From positions 16,238-80,237 of the forward strand of contig MKUP01000018.1 in NCBI GenBank assembly GCA_001898625.1: a DNA stretch of 64,000 nucleotides. Direction: 5' to 3'. Within the stretch, counting starts at the first letter, position 1; each line of letters begins with the position of its first letter. The notes under the pieces were generated by a model that was given only the letters and a program-made list of their open reading frames with translations, was not told where the DNA came from and did not search any database. This document shows, piece after piece, positions 9,231-20,311 of this stretch. Position numbers and translations under genes: made by a program. The DNA is from Burkholderiales bacterium 67-32 (GTDB taxonomy: Bacteria; Pseudomonadota; Gammaproteobacteria; Burkholderiales; Burkholderiaceae_B).

Positions 9231-10094
9231 TCAGTCCCCTTCGAAGACGGGCCGTTGTTTCGCAACGAAGGCGTGATAAGCGCGGTGGAAATCGTTGGTG
9301 GCCATGCAGATGGCCTGGGCCTGCGCTTCGGACTCGATGGCCTGCTCGATGCCCATGTTCCATTCCTGGTGCAGCATGCGCTTGGTCATCGCGTGGGCGA
9401 ACATCGGCCCCTGCGCCAGGCTGGCAGCCAGTTCGTAGGCCTGGTCCGCCAAGGCATCCGGTTCGCACAGGCGGTTGAAGAAGCCCCAGCGCTCGCCCTC
9501 GTCCCCGCCCATCGAACGACCGGTGTACAGCAGTTCGGACGCCCTGCCCTGTCCGATCACGCGCGGCAGCAGCGCGCATGCGCCCATGTCACAGCCGGCC
9601 AGGCCGACGCGGGTGAACAGGAACGCGGTCTTGCTGCGCGCGGTGCCCAGGCGCATGTCCGAGGCCATCGCCAGGATGGCGCCCGCGCCCGCGCACACGC
9701 CGTCCACGGCCGCCACGATGGGCTGCGGGCAGGCGCGCATGGCCTTCACCAGGTCGCCCGTCATCCGCGTGAAGGCCAGCAGCGACGGCATGTCCAGGCG
9801 GGTGAGCGGGCCGATGATGTCGTGCACGTCGCCGCCGGAACAGAAATTGCCGCCGGCGCCCTGCACCACCACCGTGCGGATGTCGTCGGCATAGGCCAGC
9901 GCGCGGAAGAAATCGCGCAGCTCGGCATACGAATCGAAGGTGAGCGGATTCTTGCGCTCGGGACGGTCGAGCGTGACGATGGCGACCGCGTCGCGCACCT
10001 GCAGCGAGAAATGCCGGGCCTCGTAGTCGGCCATGACGGTACGGCCGCCGTGCAGCATCTGTCTTTCCCCATGAACATGGCGCATGGTCGTCAT
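9231..10094 (-). CDS. Enoyl-CoA hydratase/isomerase (crotonase) family protein
   Basis: Crotonase-superfamily enzyme, 287 residues from ATG 10094, which overlaps the MarR stop (ATGA); ATG 10085 is an alternative with better spacing to GGGGG, and ATG 10034 a shorter one. [17 protein letters not shown] and the oxyanion-hole block [15 protein letters not shown] are clear, as is the loop [18 protein letters not shown]. By eye, both glutamates used by classical hydratases appear replaced ([12 protein letters not shown] where family members have EKA..PEI..G). It may thus be a CoA-ester ring hydrolase or isomerase rather than a true hydratase. It belongs to the aminobenzoyl/salicylyl-CoA operon. Confidence 0.88.
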   Translation of the reverse strand: MTTMRHVHGERQMLHGGRTVMADYEARHFSLQVRDAVAIVTLDRPERKNPLTFDSYAELRDFFRALAYADDIRTVVVQGAGGNFCSGGDVHDIIGPLTRLDMPSLLAFTRMTGDLVKAMRACPQPIVAAVDGVCAGAGAILAMASDMRLGTARSKTAFLFTRVGLAGCDMGACALLPRVIGQGRASELLYTGRSMGGDEGERWGFFNRLCEPDALADQAYELAASLAQGPMFAHAMTKRMLHQEWNMGIEQAIESEAQAQAICMATNDFHRAYHAFVAKQRPVFEGD

Positions 10095-10642
10095 CCCCCG
10101 TTCTGTTTGCGTTCGGCGGGCGACCGGTCGGTCAGCCCCTGTTTCAATTGCGACAGCAGTTCGATCAGCGTGTCCTTGGACGCCGCGGGCAGGGTCGAGA
10201 ACAGCTCGACGATCCACTGCTCGTGCACCGCCGCCATCTTCGCGAAGGCCTTGCGTCCGGACGGCGTGAGCTTGACCACGAAGGCGCGACGGTCCTCCGG
10301 CGAGGGTTCGCGCACCACCAGCTTTTCTTCCTCGAGCTGGTCGGTGATGCCGGTGACGTTGCCGCCGGTCACCATCATGCGCTGCGACAGCTCGCCCATG
10401 CGCAATCCCTCGGGATGCCGCTCGAGCTGGGCCATGAGGTCGAAGCGCGGCAGCGTGATGTCGAAATCGGCGCGCAAGCGCGAGCGGATCTCGGTCTCGA
10501 TTCGCACCGTGCAGGACAGCATGCGCAGCCACAATACCAGCGACTGGTGGTGGTCTTCCGTCAGCCGGGCTTCCAGGTCGAGCACCGGCGCGGGCTCGCG
10601 TCCCGCGCCGGTACCGGTTTCATCGATGGGCTTGCGAGCCAT
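10091..10642 (-). CDS. MarR family transcriptional regulator
   Basis: 183-residue winged-helix repressor of the MarR family. The HTH region is [30 protein letters not shown] (about residues 79-108), followed by the wing [24 protein letters not shown]. MarR proteins in CoA-dependent aromatic operons commonly release DNA on binding an aryl-CoA. It sits inside the operon between the SDR (10 bp upstream) and the crotonase (4 bp overlap), so autoregulation is likely. A 5-bp-arm inverted repeat in the operon promoter (13897-13914) is its candidate operator. GAAGGAGTAACG precedes the ATG. Confidence 0.92.
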   Translation of the reverse strand: MARKPIDETGTGAGREPAPVLDLEARLTEDHHQSLVLWLRMLSCTVRIETEIRSRLRADFDITLPRFDLMAQLERHPEGLRMGELSQRMMVTGGNVTGITDQLEEEKLVVREPSPEDRRAFVVKLTPSGRKAFAKMAAVHEQWIVELFSTLPAASKDTLIELLSQLKQGLTDRSPAERKQNGG

Positions 10643-10652
10643 CGTTACTCCT

Positions 10653-11426
10653 TCAAGTGACTTCGCCGCCCGCGACCGCGATGGCCTGGCCGTTCATCGC
10701 TGCCGAGGCGGGCAGGCACAGCCAGACGGCGGCATGGGCCACTTCGTCGGGCTGCACCAGCCGTTTCTGCGGATTGAACGCGGCCAGCGCCGCCGTGGCC
10801 TCGGCCTGGCTGCGGCCGGTGCGGGCGGATATGTTGGCGATGGCCTCGCGGCCCAGGTCGGTTTCGGTAAAGCCGGGGCACACGGCGTTGACCGTGACCC
10901 CCTTGGTGGCGACCTCCAGCGCCATCGCACGCGTCAATCCGACGACGCCGTGCTTGGACGCGCAATAGGCCGCCGTGTAGGTATAGCCGATCAGGCCGGC
11001 GGTGCTGGCCACGTTGACGATGCGCCCCCAGCCGGCCTCCAGCATGCCGGGCAGCACCGCGCGCGAGCAATAGAAGCTTCCGCTCAGGTTGACCGCCAGC
11101 ATGCGCGCCCACAAGGCGTCGTCGGTCTTGCCCACGGACGCCGATTCGGCCTGGCCGGCGTTGTTGACGAGGATGTCGATGCGCCCCGACGCGCGCACGG
11201 CCTCGGCCATGCCCTGCTCGACCGAGGCCGATTCGGCCACGTCCATCCGCACCCGACGCACGGCGCCCTGTGGTGCCAGCGCCGCCACCGCGCCATCCAG
11301 CGCGGCCTGGTCGCGGCCCGTCAGGGTGACCGCGGCCCCCTGGCGCAACAGCTCGCGGGCGATGGCGAGGCCTATGCCCCGCGCGCCGCCAGTCACCAGC
11401 GCATGCTTTCCGTTCAGGCTATCCAT
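10653..11426 (-). CDS. SDR family NAD(P)-dependent oxidoreductase
   Basis: Classical short-chain dehydrogenase, 257 residues. It has the TGGARGIG cofactor motif (residues 12-19), NNAG (88-91), catalytic Ser141, and Tyr154-x3-Lys158 (YCASKHG). The C-terminal end is VAGGEV. It probably oxidises a 3-hydroxyacyl-CoA or a hydroxycyclohexanone-CoA in the same pathway as the upstream monooxygenase-reductase. ATG 11426 is only 2 bp from the stop of that gene and is preceded by CTGGAGTAAGG, which fixes the start. Confidence 0.92.
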   Translation of the reverse strand: MDSLNGKHALVTGGARGIGLAIARELLRQGAAVTLTGRDQAALDGAVAALAPQGAVRRVRMDVAESASVEQGMAEAVRASGRIDILVNNAGQAESASVGKTDDALWARMLAVNLSGSFYCSRAVLPGMLEAGWGRIVNVASTAGLIGYTYTAAYCASKHGVVGLTRAMALEVATKGVTVNAVCPGFTETDLGREAIANISARTGRSQAEATAALAAFNPQKRLVQPDEVAHAAVWLCLPASAAMNGQAIAVAGGEVT

Positions 11427-11428
11427 CC

Positions 11429-13822
<2,394 letters not shown>

Positions 13823-13896
13823 GGATCCTCCGCTGGCCGGCTCGACGGCTGGAAAAATGGCGGCGGAACACGCGTATCCGCCTGTCTGGTAGTTAT

Positions 13897-13926
13897 TATT
13901 TCATACTTAAAATATTTTTGCGTCAA
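13897..13926 (-). promoter_or_regulatory. Operon promoter with overlapping inverted repeat (candidate MarR operator)
   Basis: On the minus strand TTGACG (13926-13921) is followed after 17 bp by TGAAAT (13903-13898), in an AT-rich patch inside GC-rich DNA. The inverted repeat TATTT-8 nt-AAATA (13897-13914) covers the spacer and -10, where a repressor would block RNA polymerase. It lies 75 bp before the monooxygenase-reductase ATG. Assignment to the operon's own MarR protein is inference. Confidence 0.5.
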
Positions 13927-13938
13927 GCATTTCGGCGC

Positions 13939-16017
13939 CTAGCGCCAGGCGTTGCGCATGCGGCTGGCGATGTCCACGCGGACGGCCGGCTGGGCCGGCG
14001 CGGCGGACGGCGCGCCCTGCCTGGCCTTGGGCAGGATCTCGAACAGCGGCAGCATGCCTTCCGGAATGAAACGGCTGCGCGTGCCATAGACGTGGCGGTC
14101 GCCCATCCCGCTTTGCTGATGCACGTAGAACCGCTGCGGCACGACCAGTTGCAGGTCCTCCTTGGCGCGAGTCATGGCCACGTACAGCAGGCGGCGTTCC
14201 TCTTCGATCTCGTCGGCGTCGCCGGTGCTCATGTCCGACGGAATGCAGCCATCGACCACGTTCAGCACATAGACGGCCTTCCACTCCTGCCCCTTGGCCG
14301 AATGGATCGTGGACAGGATGAGGTAGTCCTCGTCCAGCAGCGGCTGCCCCGACTGCGCGCTGGTGGCGTCGGGCGGATCCAGGGTCAGCTCGGTCAGGAA
14401 CTGCTCGCGCGATCCGTAAGTGCCGGCGATGCGCGCCAGTTGGTCCAGGTCGGCCTGGCGCACGACCGCGTCGTCGTACAGCCGCTGGAGATGCGGGCCG
14501 TACCACCGCAGCGCGAGGTCCAGATGCGCGGGCCAGGCCAGGCCGGGGTCGCTCAGCGCCACGAAGGTATCGGCGAAAGTCTTCCAGTCCTCCGCGGCGG
14601 CGGCCGGCGGGGAAAAATCGGCCAGTGCCCGCACCGCGTGCGTGGACTCGGCCATGGCATCGAGCAGGCGCGCGGCATTGGCCGGGCCGATGCCGGGCAT
14701 CAACTGCGCCACGCGAAAGCCCGACAGCCGGCCCAGCGGATTGGCCGCCCAGCGCAGCAGGGCCAGCACGTCTTTCACGTGCGCGGCCTCGAGGAATTTC
14801 AGGCCGCCGAACTTCACGAAGGGAATGTTGCGGCGGGTGAGCTCCAGTTCCAGCCCGGCGCTGTGGCTGGCCGAGCGGAACAGCACCGCCTGCGACATCA
14901 GCCGTACGCCGGTCTCGCGCCGCGCCAGGATCTGGTCCGCCACCCATCTCGCCTGCCCCGGCTCGTCGCTGACGTAGACCAGTTGCGGCCGCTGCGCCGA
15001 GGCACGGTCGGTCCAGAGCTGCTTGGCGTGGCGCTCGGGCGCCTCGGCGATGACGGCGTTGGAGGCATCCAGGATGGGTTGGGTCGAGCGGTAGTTGCGA
15101 TCCAGTGTGACGACGTGTGCGGGCCGCGCGAACTGCGAGGGGAAATCCAGGATGTTGCGCACGGTCGCGGCGCGGAACGAATAGATGGACTGGGCGTCGT
15201 CCCCCACCACCGTCAGGCCGCGGCCGTCCGGCTTCATGGCCAGCAGGATCTCCGCCTGCAGGCGGTTGGTGTCCTGGTATTCGTCGACCAGCACGTGGTC
15301 GAAGGTGGCGCCCAACTCGGCCGCGATGGCGGGCTCCTTCGTCATCTCGGCCCAGTACAGCAGCAGGTCGTCGTAGTCCAATACGTGCTGGTCCTGTTTG
15401 GCCTGCACGTAGGCGCCGAACAGCGTCTTCAGTTGCTCTTCCCACTGCGCGCACCAGGGAAAGTGCCGGGCCAGCACGCCGTCCAACGGCGCCTGGCTGT
15501 TGACCGCGCGCGAGTAGATGGCCAGGCAGGTGCCCTTCAAGGGAAAACGGGACTTGGTGCCCGAGAACCCCAGTTCGTGCCGCGCGAAGCCCATCAGGTC
15601 CTCGGCATCGCCGCGGTCGTGGATGGTGAAGGCCTCGGACAAGCCGATGCGCGAGGCGTAGTCGCGCAGCAGCCGCGCGCCGATGGCATGGAAGGTGCCG
15701 GCCCAGGGCAGCGACGGCGGCTGCCCGCCCATGCCCAGCACGGCCTGCATCACCCGGCCCGCGCGGCGCTCCATTTCGATGGCGGCGCGGCGCGAGAACG
15801 TCAGCAGCAGGATCCGGTGCGGGTCGGTGCCCTTCAGAACCAGGTTGGCCACCCGGTGGGCCAGCGTGTTGGTCTTGCCCGAGCCCGCGCCGGCGATGAC
15901 CAGCAGCGGTCCGCAGCGATCGGCATCGGCGCCGGTGCCGTACTCGACGGCTTCGCGCTGGCGGGGATTCAGGTCGGCCCAGGGATCGTGGGCCGGCGTG
16001 TCGGGGACATGTGACAT
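13939..16017 (-). CDS. UvrD/Rep-type ATP-dependent DNA helicase (SF1)
   Basis: 692-residue 3'-5' SF1A helicase. Motifs in order: Q-motif LNPRQREAV (16-24), Walker A GAGSGKT (43-49), Walker B DEYQDTN, motif III GDDAQSIYSFRAA, motif IV NYRSTQPIL, motif V TIHSAKGQEWKAVYVLNVVDGCIPSD, and motif VI EEERRLLYVAMTRAKEDL. Between IV and V it is more like the actinobacterial UvrD2/Rep group than E. coli UvrD, and the C-terminal Tudor-like tail of UvrD is not evident. ATG 16017 starts the recognisable fold; the longer frame crosses the DUF72 gene. A LexA-like box lies 15 bp upstream, suggesting SOS induction. Confidence 0.93.
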   Translation of the reverse strand: MSHVPDTPAHDPWADLNPRQREAVEYGTGADADRCGPLLVIAGAGSGKTNTLAHRVANLVLKGTDPHRILLLTFSRRAAIEMERRAGRVMQAVLGMGGQPPSLPWAGTFHAIGARLLRDYASRIGLSEAFTIHDRGDAEDLMGFARHELGFSGTKSRFPLKGTCLAIYSRAVNSQAPLDGVLARHFPWCAQWEEQLKTLFGAYVQAKQDQHVLDYDDLLLYWAEMTKEPAIAAELGATFDHVLVDEYQDTNRLQAEILLAMKPDGRGLTVVGDDAQSIYSFRAATVRNILDFPSQFARPAHVVTLDRNYRSTQPILDASNAVIAEAPERHAKQLWTDRASAQRPQLVYVSDEPGQARWVADQILARRETGVRLMSQAVLFRSASHSAGLELELTRRNIPFVKFGGLKFLEAAHVKDVLALLRWAANPLGRLSGFRVAQLMPGIGPANAARLLDAMAESTHAVRALADFSPPAAAAEDWKTFADTFVALSDPGLAWPAHLDLALRWYGPHLQRLYDDAVVRQADLDQLARIAGTYGSREQFLTELTLDPPDATSAQSGQPLLDEDYLILSTIHSAKGQEWKAVYVLNVVDGCIPSDMSTGDADEIEEERRLLYVAMTRAKEDLQLVVPQRFYVHQQSGMGDRHVYGTRSRFIPEGMLPLFEILPKARQGAPSAAPAQPAVRVDIASRMRNAWR

Positions 16018-16031
16018 GGGACGCGGGAAGA

Positions 16032-16047
16032 CTGTATATTCATCCAG
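16032..16047. promoter_or_regulatory. LexA (SOS) box candidate
   Basis: CTGTATATTCATCCAG matches the LexA consensus CTGT-N8-ACAG at all but one of the eight fixed positions, with the preferred AT-rich centre. It lies in the 66-bp gap between the helicase start (16017) and the DUF72 start (16084), so it could repress both genes. The known E. coli uvrD box also ends in CCAG. Confidence 0.6.
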
Positions 16048-16083
16048 TATAAACGCCCGTTCCCTTCCTCCGGATTTCCCGCC

Positions 16084-16992
16084 ATGACCGTCCGCGTCGG
16101 CACCTCGTCCTGGACCGACCCGACCCTGCTGGCCTGCGGCCGCTTCTATCCCACCTCGGCCCGCACGGCCGAGGACCGGCTGCGCTTCTACGCCTCGCGC
16201 TTCCCGCTGGTCGAGGTGGACAGCAGCTACTACCGCCTGCCGGACGCGCGCACGGCCTACCTGTGGACCCGGCGCACGCCGCCGGATTTCGTCTTCCATC
16301 TGAAGGCCTTCCGCCTGTTCACCGGACACCTGACGCCAGTCGCGGCGCTGCCGGCCGACATCGGCGCGGAACTCCCGCCCGAGGCCCGCATCGTCGACCA
16401 CGCCACCCTGCCTGGCGAGTTGCGCGACGAACTCTGGAGCCGTTTCCTGCAAGGCCTGGAGCCACTGCGCCAGAGCGGCCAGTTGGCGGCGGTCCATTTC
16501 CAGTACGCGCCCCGGGTGCGCAACAATGCCGCCGGCCGCGCGCTGGTCTGCGCCTGCGCGCGGCGCATGGAGGACCAGGTCCACGCGGTGGAATTCCGCC
16601 ATCGCGGCTGGCTGGACCCGGCGGGCCGATCCGGCACGCTGGCCCTGCTGCGCGAACTGGGCGCGGCCCACACCGTGGTCGACAGCCCCAACCAGTATGT
16701 GAACAGCGTGCCCGCCGTCTGGGCGGCCACGCGCCCCGGCCTGGCGGTAGTACGCCTGCACGGGCGCAACAGCCAGGTCTGGAACCGCCGGGGCATCGCC
16801 GCCTCGTCCGGCCGCTTCGTCTACGAATACACGCCCGAAGAACTGGAACGCATCGCCGAACTGGTGCGCAAGCTCACGCAGGCCGCGGCCAACGTCCACG
16901 TGCTGTTCAACACCAACTTCGAGGACCAGGGCGTGCGCAACGCGGCGGCCTTCGACGACACCCTGCGGCGGCGGCCGCGTCAGACCGCGTAG
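16084..16992 (+). CDS. DUF72 (YecE) family protein
   Basis: 302-residue TIM-barrel-like protein of the DUF72/YecE family. Hallmarks: VRVGTSSWTDPTLL at the N-terminus, YASRFPLVEVDSSYYRLPDARTAYLWTRRTPPDFVFHLKAFRLFTGH, EFRHRGWLD, and RLHGRN near the C-terminus. Members are often found near DNA-repair genes, and the family resembles endonuclease IV folds, but no activity is established. It is divergent from the UvrD-like helicase across a LexA-like site, so co-induction by DNA damage is plausible. Its 3' end overlaps the IclR gene by 13 bp (convergent). Confidence 0.93.
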   Translation: MTVRVGTSSWTDPTLLACGRFYPTSARTAEDRLRFYASRFPLVEVDSSYYRLPDARTAYLWTRRTPPDFVFHLKAFRLFTGHLTPVAALPADIGAELPPEARIVDHATLPGELRDELWSRFLQGLEPLRQSGQLAAVHFQYAPRVRNNAAGRALVCACARRMEDQVHAVEFRHRGWLDPAGRSGTLALLRELGAAHTVVDSPNQYVNSVPAVWAATRPGLAVVRLHGRNSQVWNRRGIAASSGRFVYEYTPEELERIAELVRKLTQAAANVHVLFNTNFEDQGVRNAAAFDDTLRRRPRQTA

Positions 16993-17840
16993 CTGCTGCG
17001 GCGCACCTGCGCCACCATCTCCACCAGCCTGGGCGCCAGCCCCTCCTCCACGCTCTGCCGCGAGGCGCGAAAACGCGGGATGACGGCGTTGAACACGATC
17101 AGCTCGCCGTCGCGCAGCCGGCCCATGGGCACGCCCACGGCATAGTGGTCGGGGTGCTGTTCGCCGTAGACGCTGCAAAAACCCTTCTTGGCGAAGGCCT
17201 CGACCGAACGCGCCGCGTGGTCCTGGTGTTCGGTCCACATGCGCGGTGTCTTGACCCGGATCTCGTTCAGCAGCTTCTGCCGTTCGGTGGCCTCGCACCC
17301 CGAGATGAAGGCATGGCCGATGGCGGTAGAGACGATGGGAAAGCGCAGGCCGATGTCCGAGAGCTGCGGCGCGAAGGCACTCGTGATGCGGCTCGTCTCC
17401 ACGTAGACGATGCTGAGGCGGTCGCGTATGCCCATCGACACCGAGCAGTTCATCGACTCGGCCAGCACGTTCATCAGCGGACGGGCCAGTTGCCGCAAGG
17501 TGATCGAGGCCAGCAGCGGATAGCCCAGCGACACCACGCCCGGCGCCAGGCGGTACTTCCCCGACAGCGTGTCGGGCCGCAGGTAGCCCAGCTTCACGAG
17601 GGTGTAGGTGAAGCGCGAGATGGTCGGGGGCGACAGGCCGGTACGCCGCGCCAGCTCCTTGTTGCCCAGCGCCGGCTCGAGCGGGGTGAAGCAGCGCAGG
17701 ATCTGCATCCCCCGGGCCAGCGTGGAGGCGAACAGCCGATCGCCCTCGTGCGCCTCGTAGGCATCGAACTCGATGTCGCTGGGCTCCTCGTCGATCTGGT
17801 AGGGATTGCGGGGCATGGCGGTCCAGTGCGTATTCTGCAT
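16980..17840 (-). CDS. IclR family transcriptional regulator
   Basis: 286 residues. The winged HTH is at about residues 43-100 (GMQILRCFTPLEPALGNKELARRTGLSPPTISRFTYTLVKLGYL), and the IclR effector-binding domain follows (residues 115-275; e.g. SMGIRDRLSIVYVETS, FCSVYGEQHPDHYAVGVPM). It is divergent from the Rieske oxygenase operon, which it likely controls. A perfect palindrome (17832-17848) lies across the ATG at 17840, so the true start may be ATG 17816 (MPRNPYQ); neither has a strong ribosome-binding site. The effector is probably an aromatic acid or its product (inference). Confidence 0.92.
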   Translation of the reverse strand: MQNTHWTAMPRNPYQIDEEPSDIEFDAYEAHEGDRLFASTLARGMQILRCFTPLEPALGNKELARRTGLSPPTISRFTYTLVKLGYLRPDTLSGKYRLAPGVVSLGYPLLASITLRQLARPLMNVLAESMNCSVSMGIRDRLSIVYVETSRITSAFAPQLSDIGLRFPIVSTAIGHAFISGCEATERQKLLNEIRVKTPRMWTEHQDHAARSVEAFAKKGFCSVYGEQHPDHYAVGVPMGRLRDGELIVFNAVIPRFRASRQSVEEGLAPRLVEMVAQVRRSSYAV

Positions 17841-17848
17841 TGCAGAAT
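17832..17848. promoter_or_regulatory. Perfect palindrome between IclR and Rieske operon (operator candidate)
   Basis: ATTCTGCA-T-TGCAGAAT is a perfect 8-bp-arm palindrome with one central base. It lies 88 bp before the Rieske ATG and across the upstream-most IclR start codon, the position expected for an IclR-type operator controlling both directions. Confidence 0.65.
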
Positions 17849-17935
17849 GCTATTCAAAATATCCGAACTTCCCTACCAGCGATTTCCCGCACGGCACGAC
17901 ACTTCCTGCACGAACACCAAGGAGACGGCACCATC

Positions 17936-19270
17936 ATGCTGAGCGCGGAAGACAACGAACTGATCACCCGTTCCGGCCCCGACACCCCCGCCGGCCGCCT
18001 GTTGCGCCAGTTCTGGGTGCCGGTGCTGCTGTCCGGGGAACTGCCGGAGCCGGACTGTCCGCCCAAGCGCATCAAGGTACTGGGCGAGGACCTGCTGGCC
18101 TTTCGCGACAGCAGCGGGCGCATCGGCGTGGTCGATCCCGTCTGTCCGCACCGCGGTGCCAATCTCTACTACGGCCGCAACGAGCACGCGGGGCTGCGCT
18201 GCGTGTTCCACGGCTGGAAATTCGACGTGGACGGACGCTGCGTGGACATGCCCAGCATGCCGGCCGATTCGCCCTACCGCGACCGCGTCCGCCTGAAGTC
18301 CTACCCCACGCGGGAATGGGGCGAATACGTCTGGGCCTACATGGGGCCGGCCGCCGAACCGCCGCCGCTGCCCAGGCTGGCCTTCGCCCTGGTGCCGCCC
18401 TCGCACCGCTACGTCAGCAAAAAATGGCAGGACTGCAACTGGCTGCAATGCGTCGAGGGCGCGCTGGACACGACCCATTTCTCGTTCCTGCACATGCTGG
18501 TGGGCACGGACGAAGCCGAGACCGCCGAAGCCGTGATGGAACGGATCAAGCATGCCGCGCTGGGCGCGCAGGCCGTGCGCAACGACCGCTTCAAGTGGGT
18601 GCGCGACGACCCGATGCCGGCGTTCTCGGTGGACGAGTTTCCCGCCGGCCTGGTGGTGGGCGGGGCGCGCAAGGCCGACGGCGACGATCTGTACTGGCGC
18701 ATCGCCCATTACCTGGTCCCCAACCACGCGCTGGCGCCCAGCGCCTTCCCCGGCGAGAACTACCATGGGCAGACCTTCGTGCCCGTGGACGACACCTCGT
18801 GCTGGATCTACACCTATACCTGGAACCCCGACCGGCCGCTGACCGAGGAAGAGCGGGAGGCGGCGCGCCAGGGGCACACCATCCACGCGCAGGTGGACGA
18901 GCACTACGTGCCCTATCGGAACCTGCGCAACGACTACCTGATCGACCGCCAGGACCAGAAGCACAACAGCTTCACCGGCATCCAGGGCGTGTCCGAACAG
19001 GACGCCGCCATCCAGGACAGCCAGGGCCCGATCGCCGACCGCACGCGCGAGCACCTCGGCCCCACCGACCTGGGCATCGTGCGCATGCGCCGCCTGCTGC
19101 TGGGCCTGATCCGCGACGAGATGGCGGGCGGAACGCCTCAGGCGCTGTCCCACCCCGACGCGTACGCCGTGATGTCCGGCGGCTGGGTCGCGCACAAGTC
19201 CAAGGCGCTGGACGAAGTCATGACCGAGCGTTTCGGCAATCCCCAGGGCTACGTCGGGCAGGAGCGATGA
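17936..19270 (+). CDS. Rieske [2Fe-2S] aromatic ring-hydroxylating oxygenase, large subunit
   Basis: 444-residue terminal oxygenase component. The Rieske domain has C-P-H-R-G (VCPHRGANLYYGRN) and C-x2-H (CVFHGWKFDVDGR), at about residues 70-95. The catalytic domain carries the iron-ligand region CVEGALDTTHFSFLHM (bridging Asp, two His). The closest architecture is the phthalate 4,5-dioxygenase/phenoxybenzoate dioxygenase group, which uses a separate phthalate-dioxygenase-type reductase. No reductase gene is nearby. ATG 17936 is chosen over the in-frame ATG at 17840 because AAGGAGACGG precedes it and the fold starts there. First gene of an operon extending to 24541. Confidence 0.92.
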   Translation: MLSAEDNELITRSGPDTPAGRLLRQFWVPVLLSGELPEPDCPPKRIKVLGEDLLAFRDSSGRIGVVDPVCPHRGANLYYGRNEHAGLRCVFHGWKFDVDGRCVDMPSMPADSPYRDRVRLKSYPTREWGEYVWAYMGPAAEPPPLPRLAFALVPPSHRYVSKKWQDCNWLQCVEGALDTTHFSFLHMLVGTDEAETAEAVMERIKHAALGAQAVRNDRFKWVRDDPMPAFSVDEFPAGLVVGGARKADGDDLYWRIAHYLVPNHALAPSAFPGENYHGQTFVPVDDTSCWIYTYTWNPDRPLTEEEREAARQGHTIHAQVDEHYVPYRNLRNDYLIDRQDQKHNSFTGIQGVSEQDAAIQDSQGPIADRTREHLGPTDLGIVRMRRLLLGLIRDEMAGGTPQALSHPDAYAVMSGGWVAHKSKALDEVMTERFGNPQGYVGQER

Positions 19271-19333
19271 CCCGCTGATTTCCCCTCAAGCATGAAGCGG
19301 CGCGGATACAGCGCCGACATTCCGGAGACGAAG

Positions 19334-20308
19334 ATGAGACTACTCAAGCTGCTCGCGGCAACGAGCGCAGTGCTGTCCTGCGCTCTGGCAACACCGGGCG
19401 CCCACGCCCAGAACTACCCGGTCAAACCGATCAAGCTGGTGGTGCCCTACCCGCCCAGCGGCATCGGCGATACCGCCGCGCGCGACATCGCGCTGAACCT
19501 CGCGCAGCGCCTGGGCCAGCCTGTCATCGTCGAGAACAAGCCCGGCGCCAGCCAGATGATAGGCGCGGAGTTCGTGGCCAAGTCGCCGGCCGACGGCTAC
19601 ACGCTGTTCCTGGGCAGCCTGTCCAGCCTCGTGCTGAACATCTCGGCGCAGAAGAACCTGCCCTACGACCCCTTCAAGGACTTCGCGCCGGTGTCGCTGG
19701 CCTTCACCACGCCGCTGTACCTGGTGGTCAATCCCTCGTTGCCGGTGAAGTCGGTGGCCGATCTCATCGCCTATGCCCGCGGCAATCCCGGCAAGCTCAG
19801 CTTCGGTTCGATAGGCGCGGGCAGCTCGCTGCACCTGACCGCGGAAATGTTCAAGTCCATGACCGGCACGGACATGGTCCACATTCCCTACAAGGGCAGC
19901 ATGCCGGCGCTGAGCGATCTCGTCGGCGGCCAGATCCAGTTGGTGTTCGACGTCGGCACCTCGGCCCTGCCGCTGGTCCACGGCGGCCGGCTGCGGGTGC
20001 TGGGCGTCACCAGCAAGACGCGCGCCAGCGGCACGCCCGACATCCCGCCCATCGCCGACACCGTGCCCGGTTTCGACGCCTCGTTCTGGTTCGGCATCGT
20101 CGCGCCGGCGGGCGTTCCCCAACCCATCATCGACAAGCTGTCGACCGAGCTGCGCGCCATCCTGCGCCAACCCGCGCTGCGCGAGAAGTTCCGCAGCAAC
20201 GGCGTCGAGCTGACCGGCTCCACCCCCGCCGAGATGACGGCTCAAATGAAGGCCGACCTGCCCATCTGGCAGGAGGTCCAACGCAAGGCAGGCATTTCAC
20301 CGGAGTAA
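19334..20308 (+). CDS. Bug-family tripartite tricarboxylate transporter receptor
   Basis: 324-residue periplasmic receptor with signal peptide MRLLKLLAATSAVLSCALATPGAHA and the Bug start YPVKPIKLVVPYPPSGIGD. Further marks are VIVENKPGASQMIG, SPADGYTLFLG and KNLPYDPFKDF. ATG 19334 has GGAGACGAAG in front and gives a clean signal peptide, unlike the upstream in-frame ATG 19292. Embedded in the Rieske operon, it may bind the pathway's aromatic acid; no TctA/TctB genes are nearby. Confidence 0.93.
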   Translation: MRLLKLLAATSAVLSCALATPGAHAQNYPVKPIKLVVPYPPSGIGDTAARDIALNLAQRLGQPVIVENKPGASQMIGAEFVAKSPADGYTLFLGSLSSLVLNISAQKNLPYDPFKDFAPVSLAFTTPLYLVVNPSLPVKSVADLIAYARGNPGKLSFGSIGAGSSLHLTAEMFKSMTGTDMVHIPYKGSMPALSDLVGGQIQLVFDVGTSALPLVHGGRLRVLGVTSKTRASGTPDIPPIADTVPGFDASFWFGIVAPAGVPQPIIDKLSTELRAILRQPALREKFRSNGVELTGSTPAEMTAQMKADLPIWQEVQRKAGISPE

Positions 20309-20311
20309 GAC

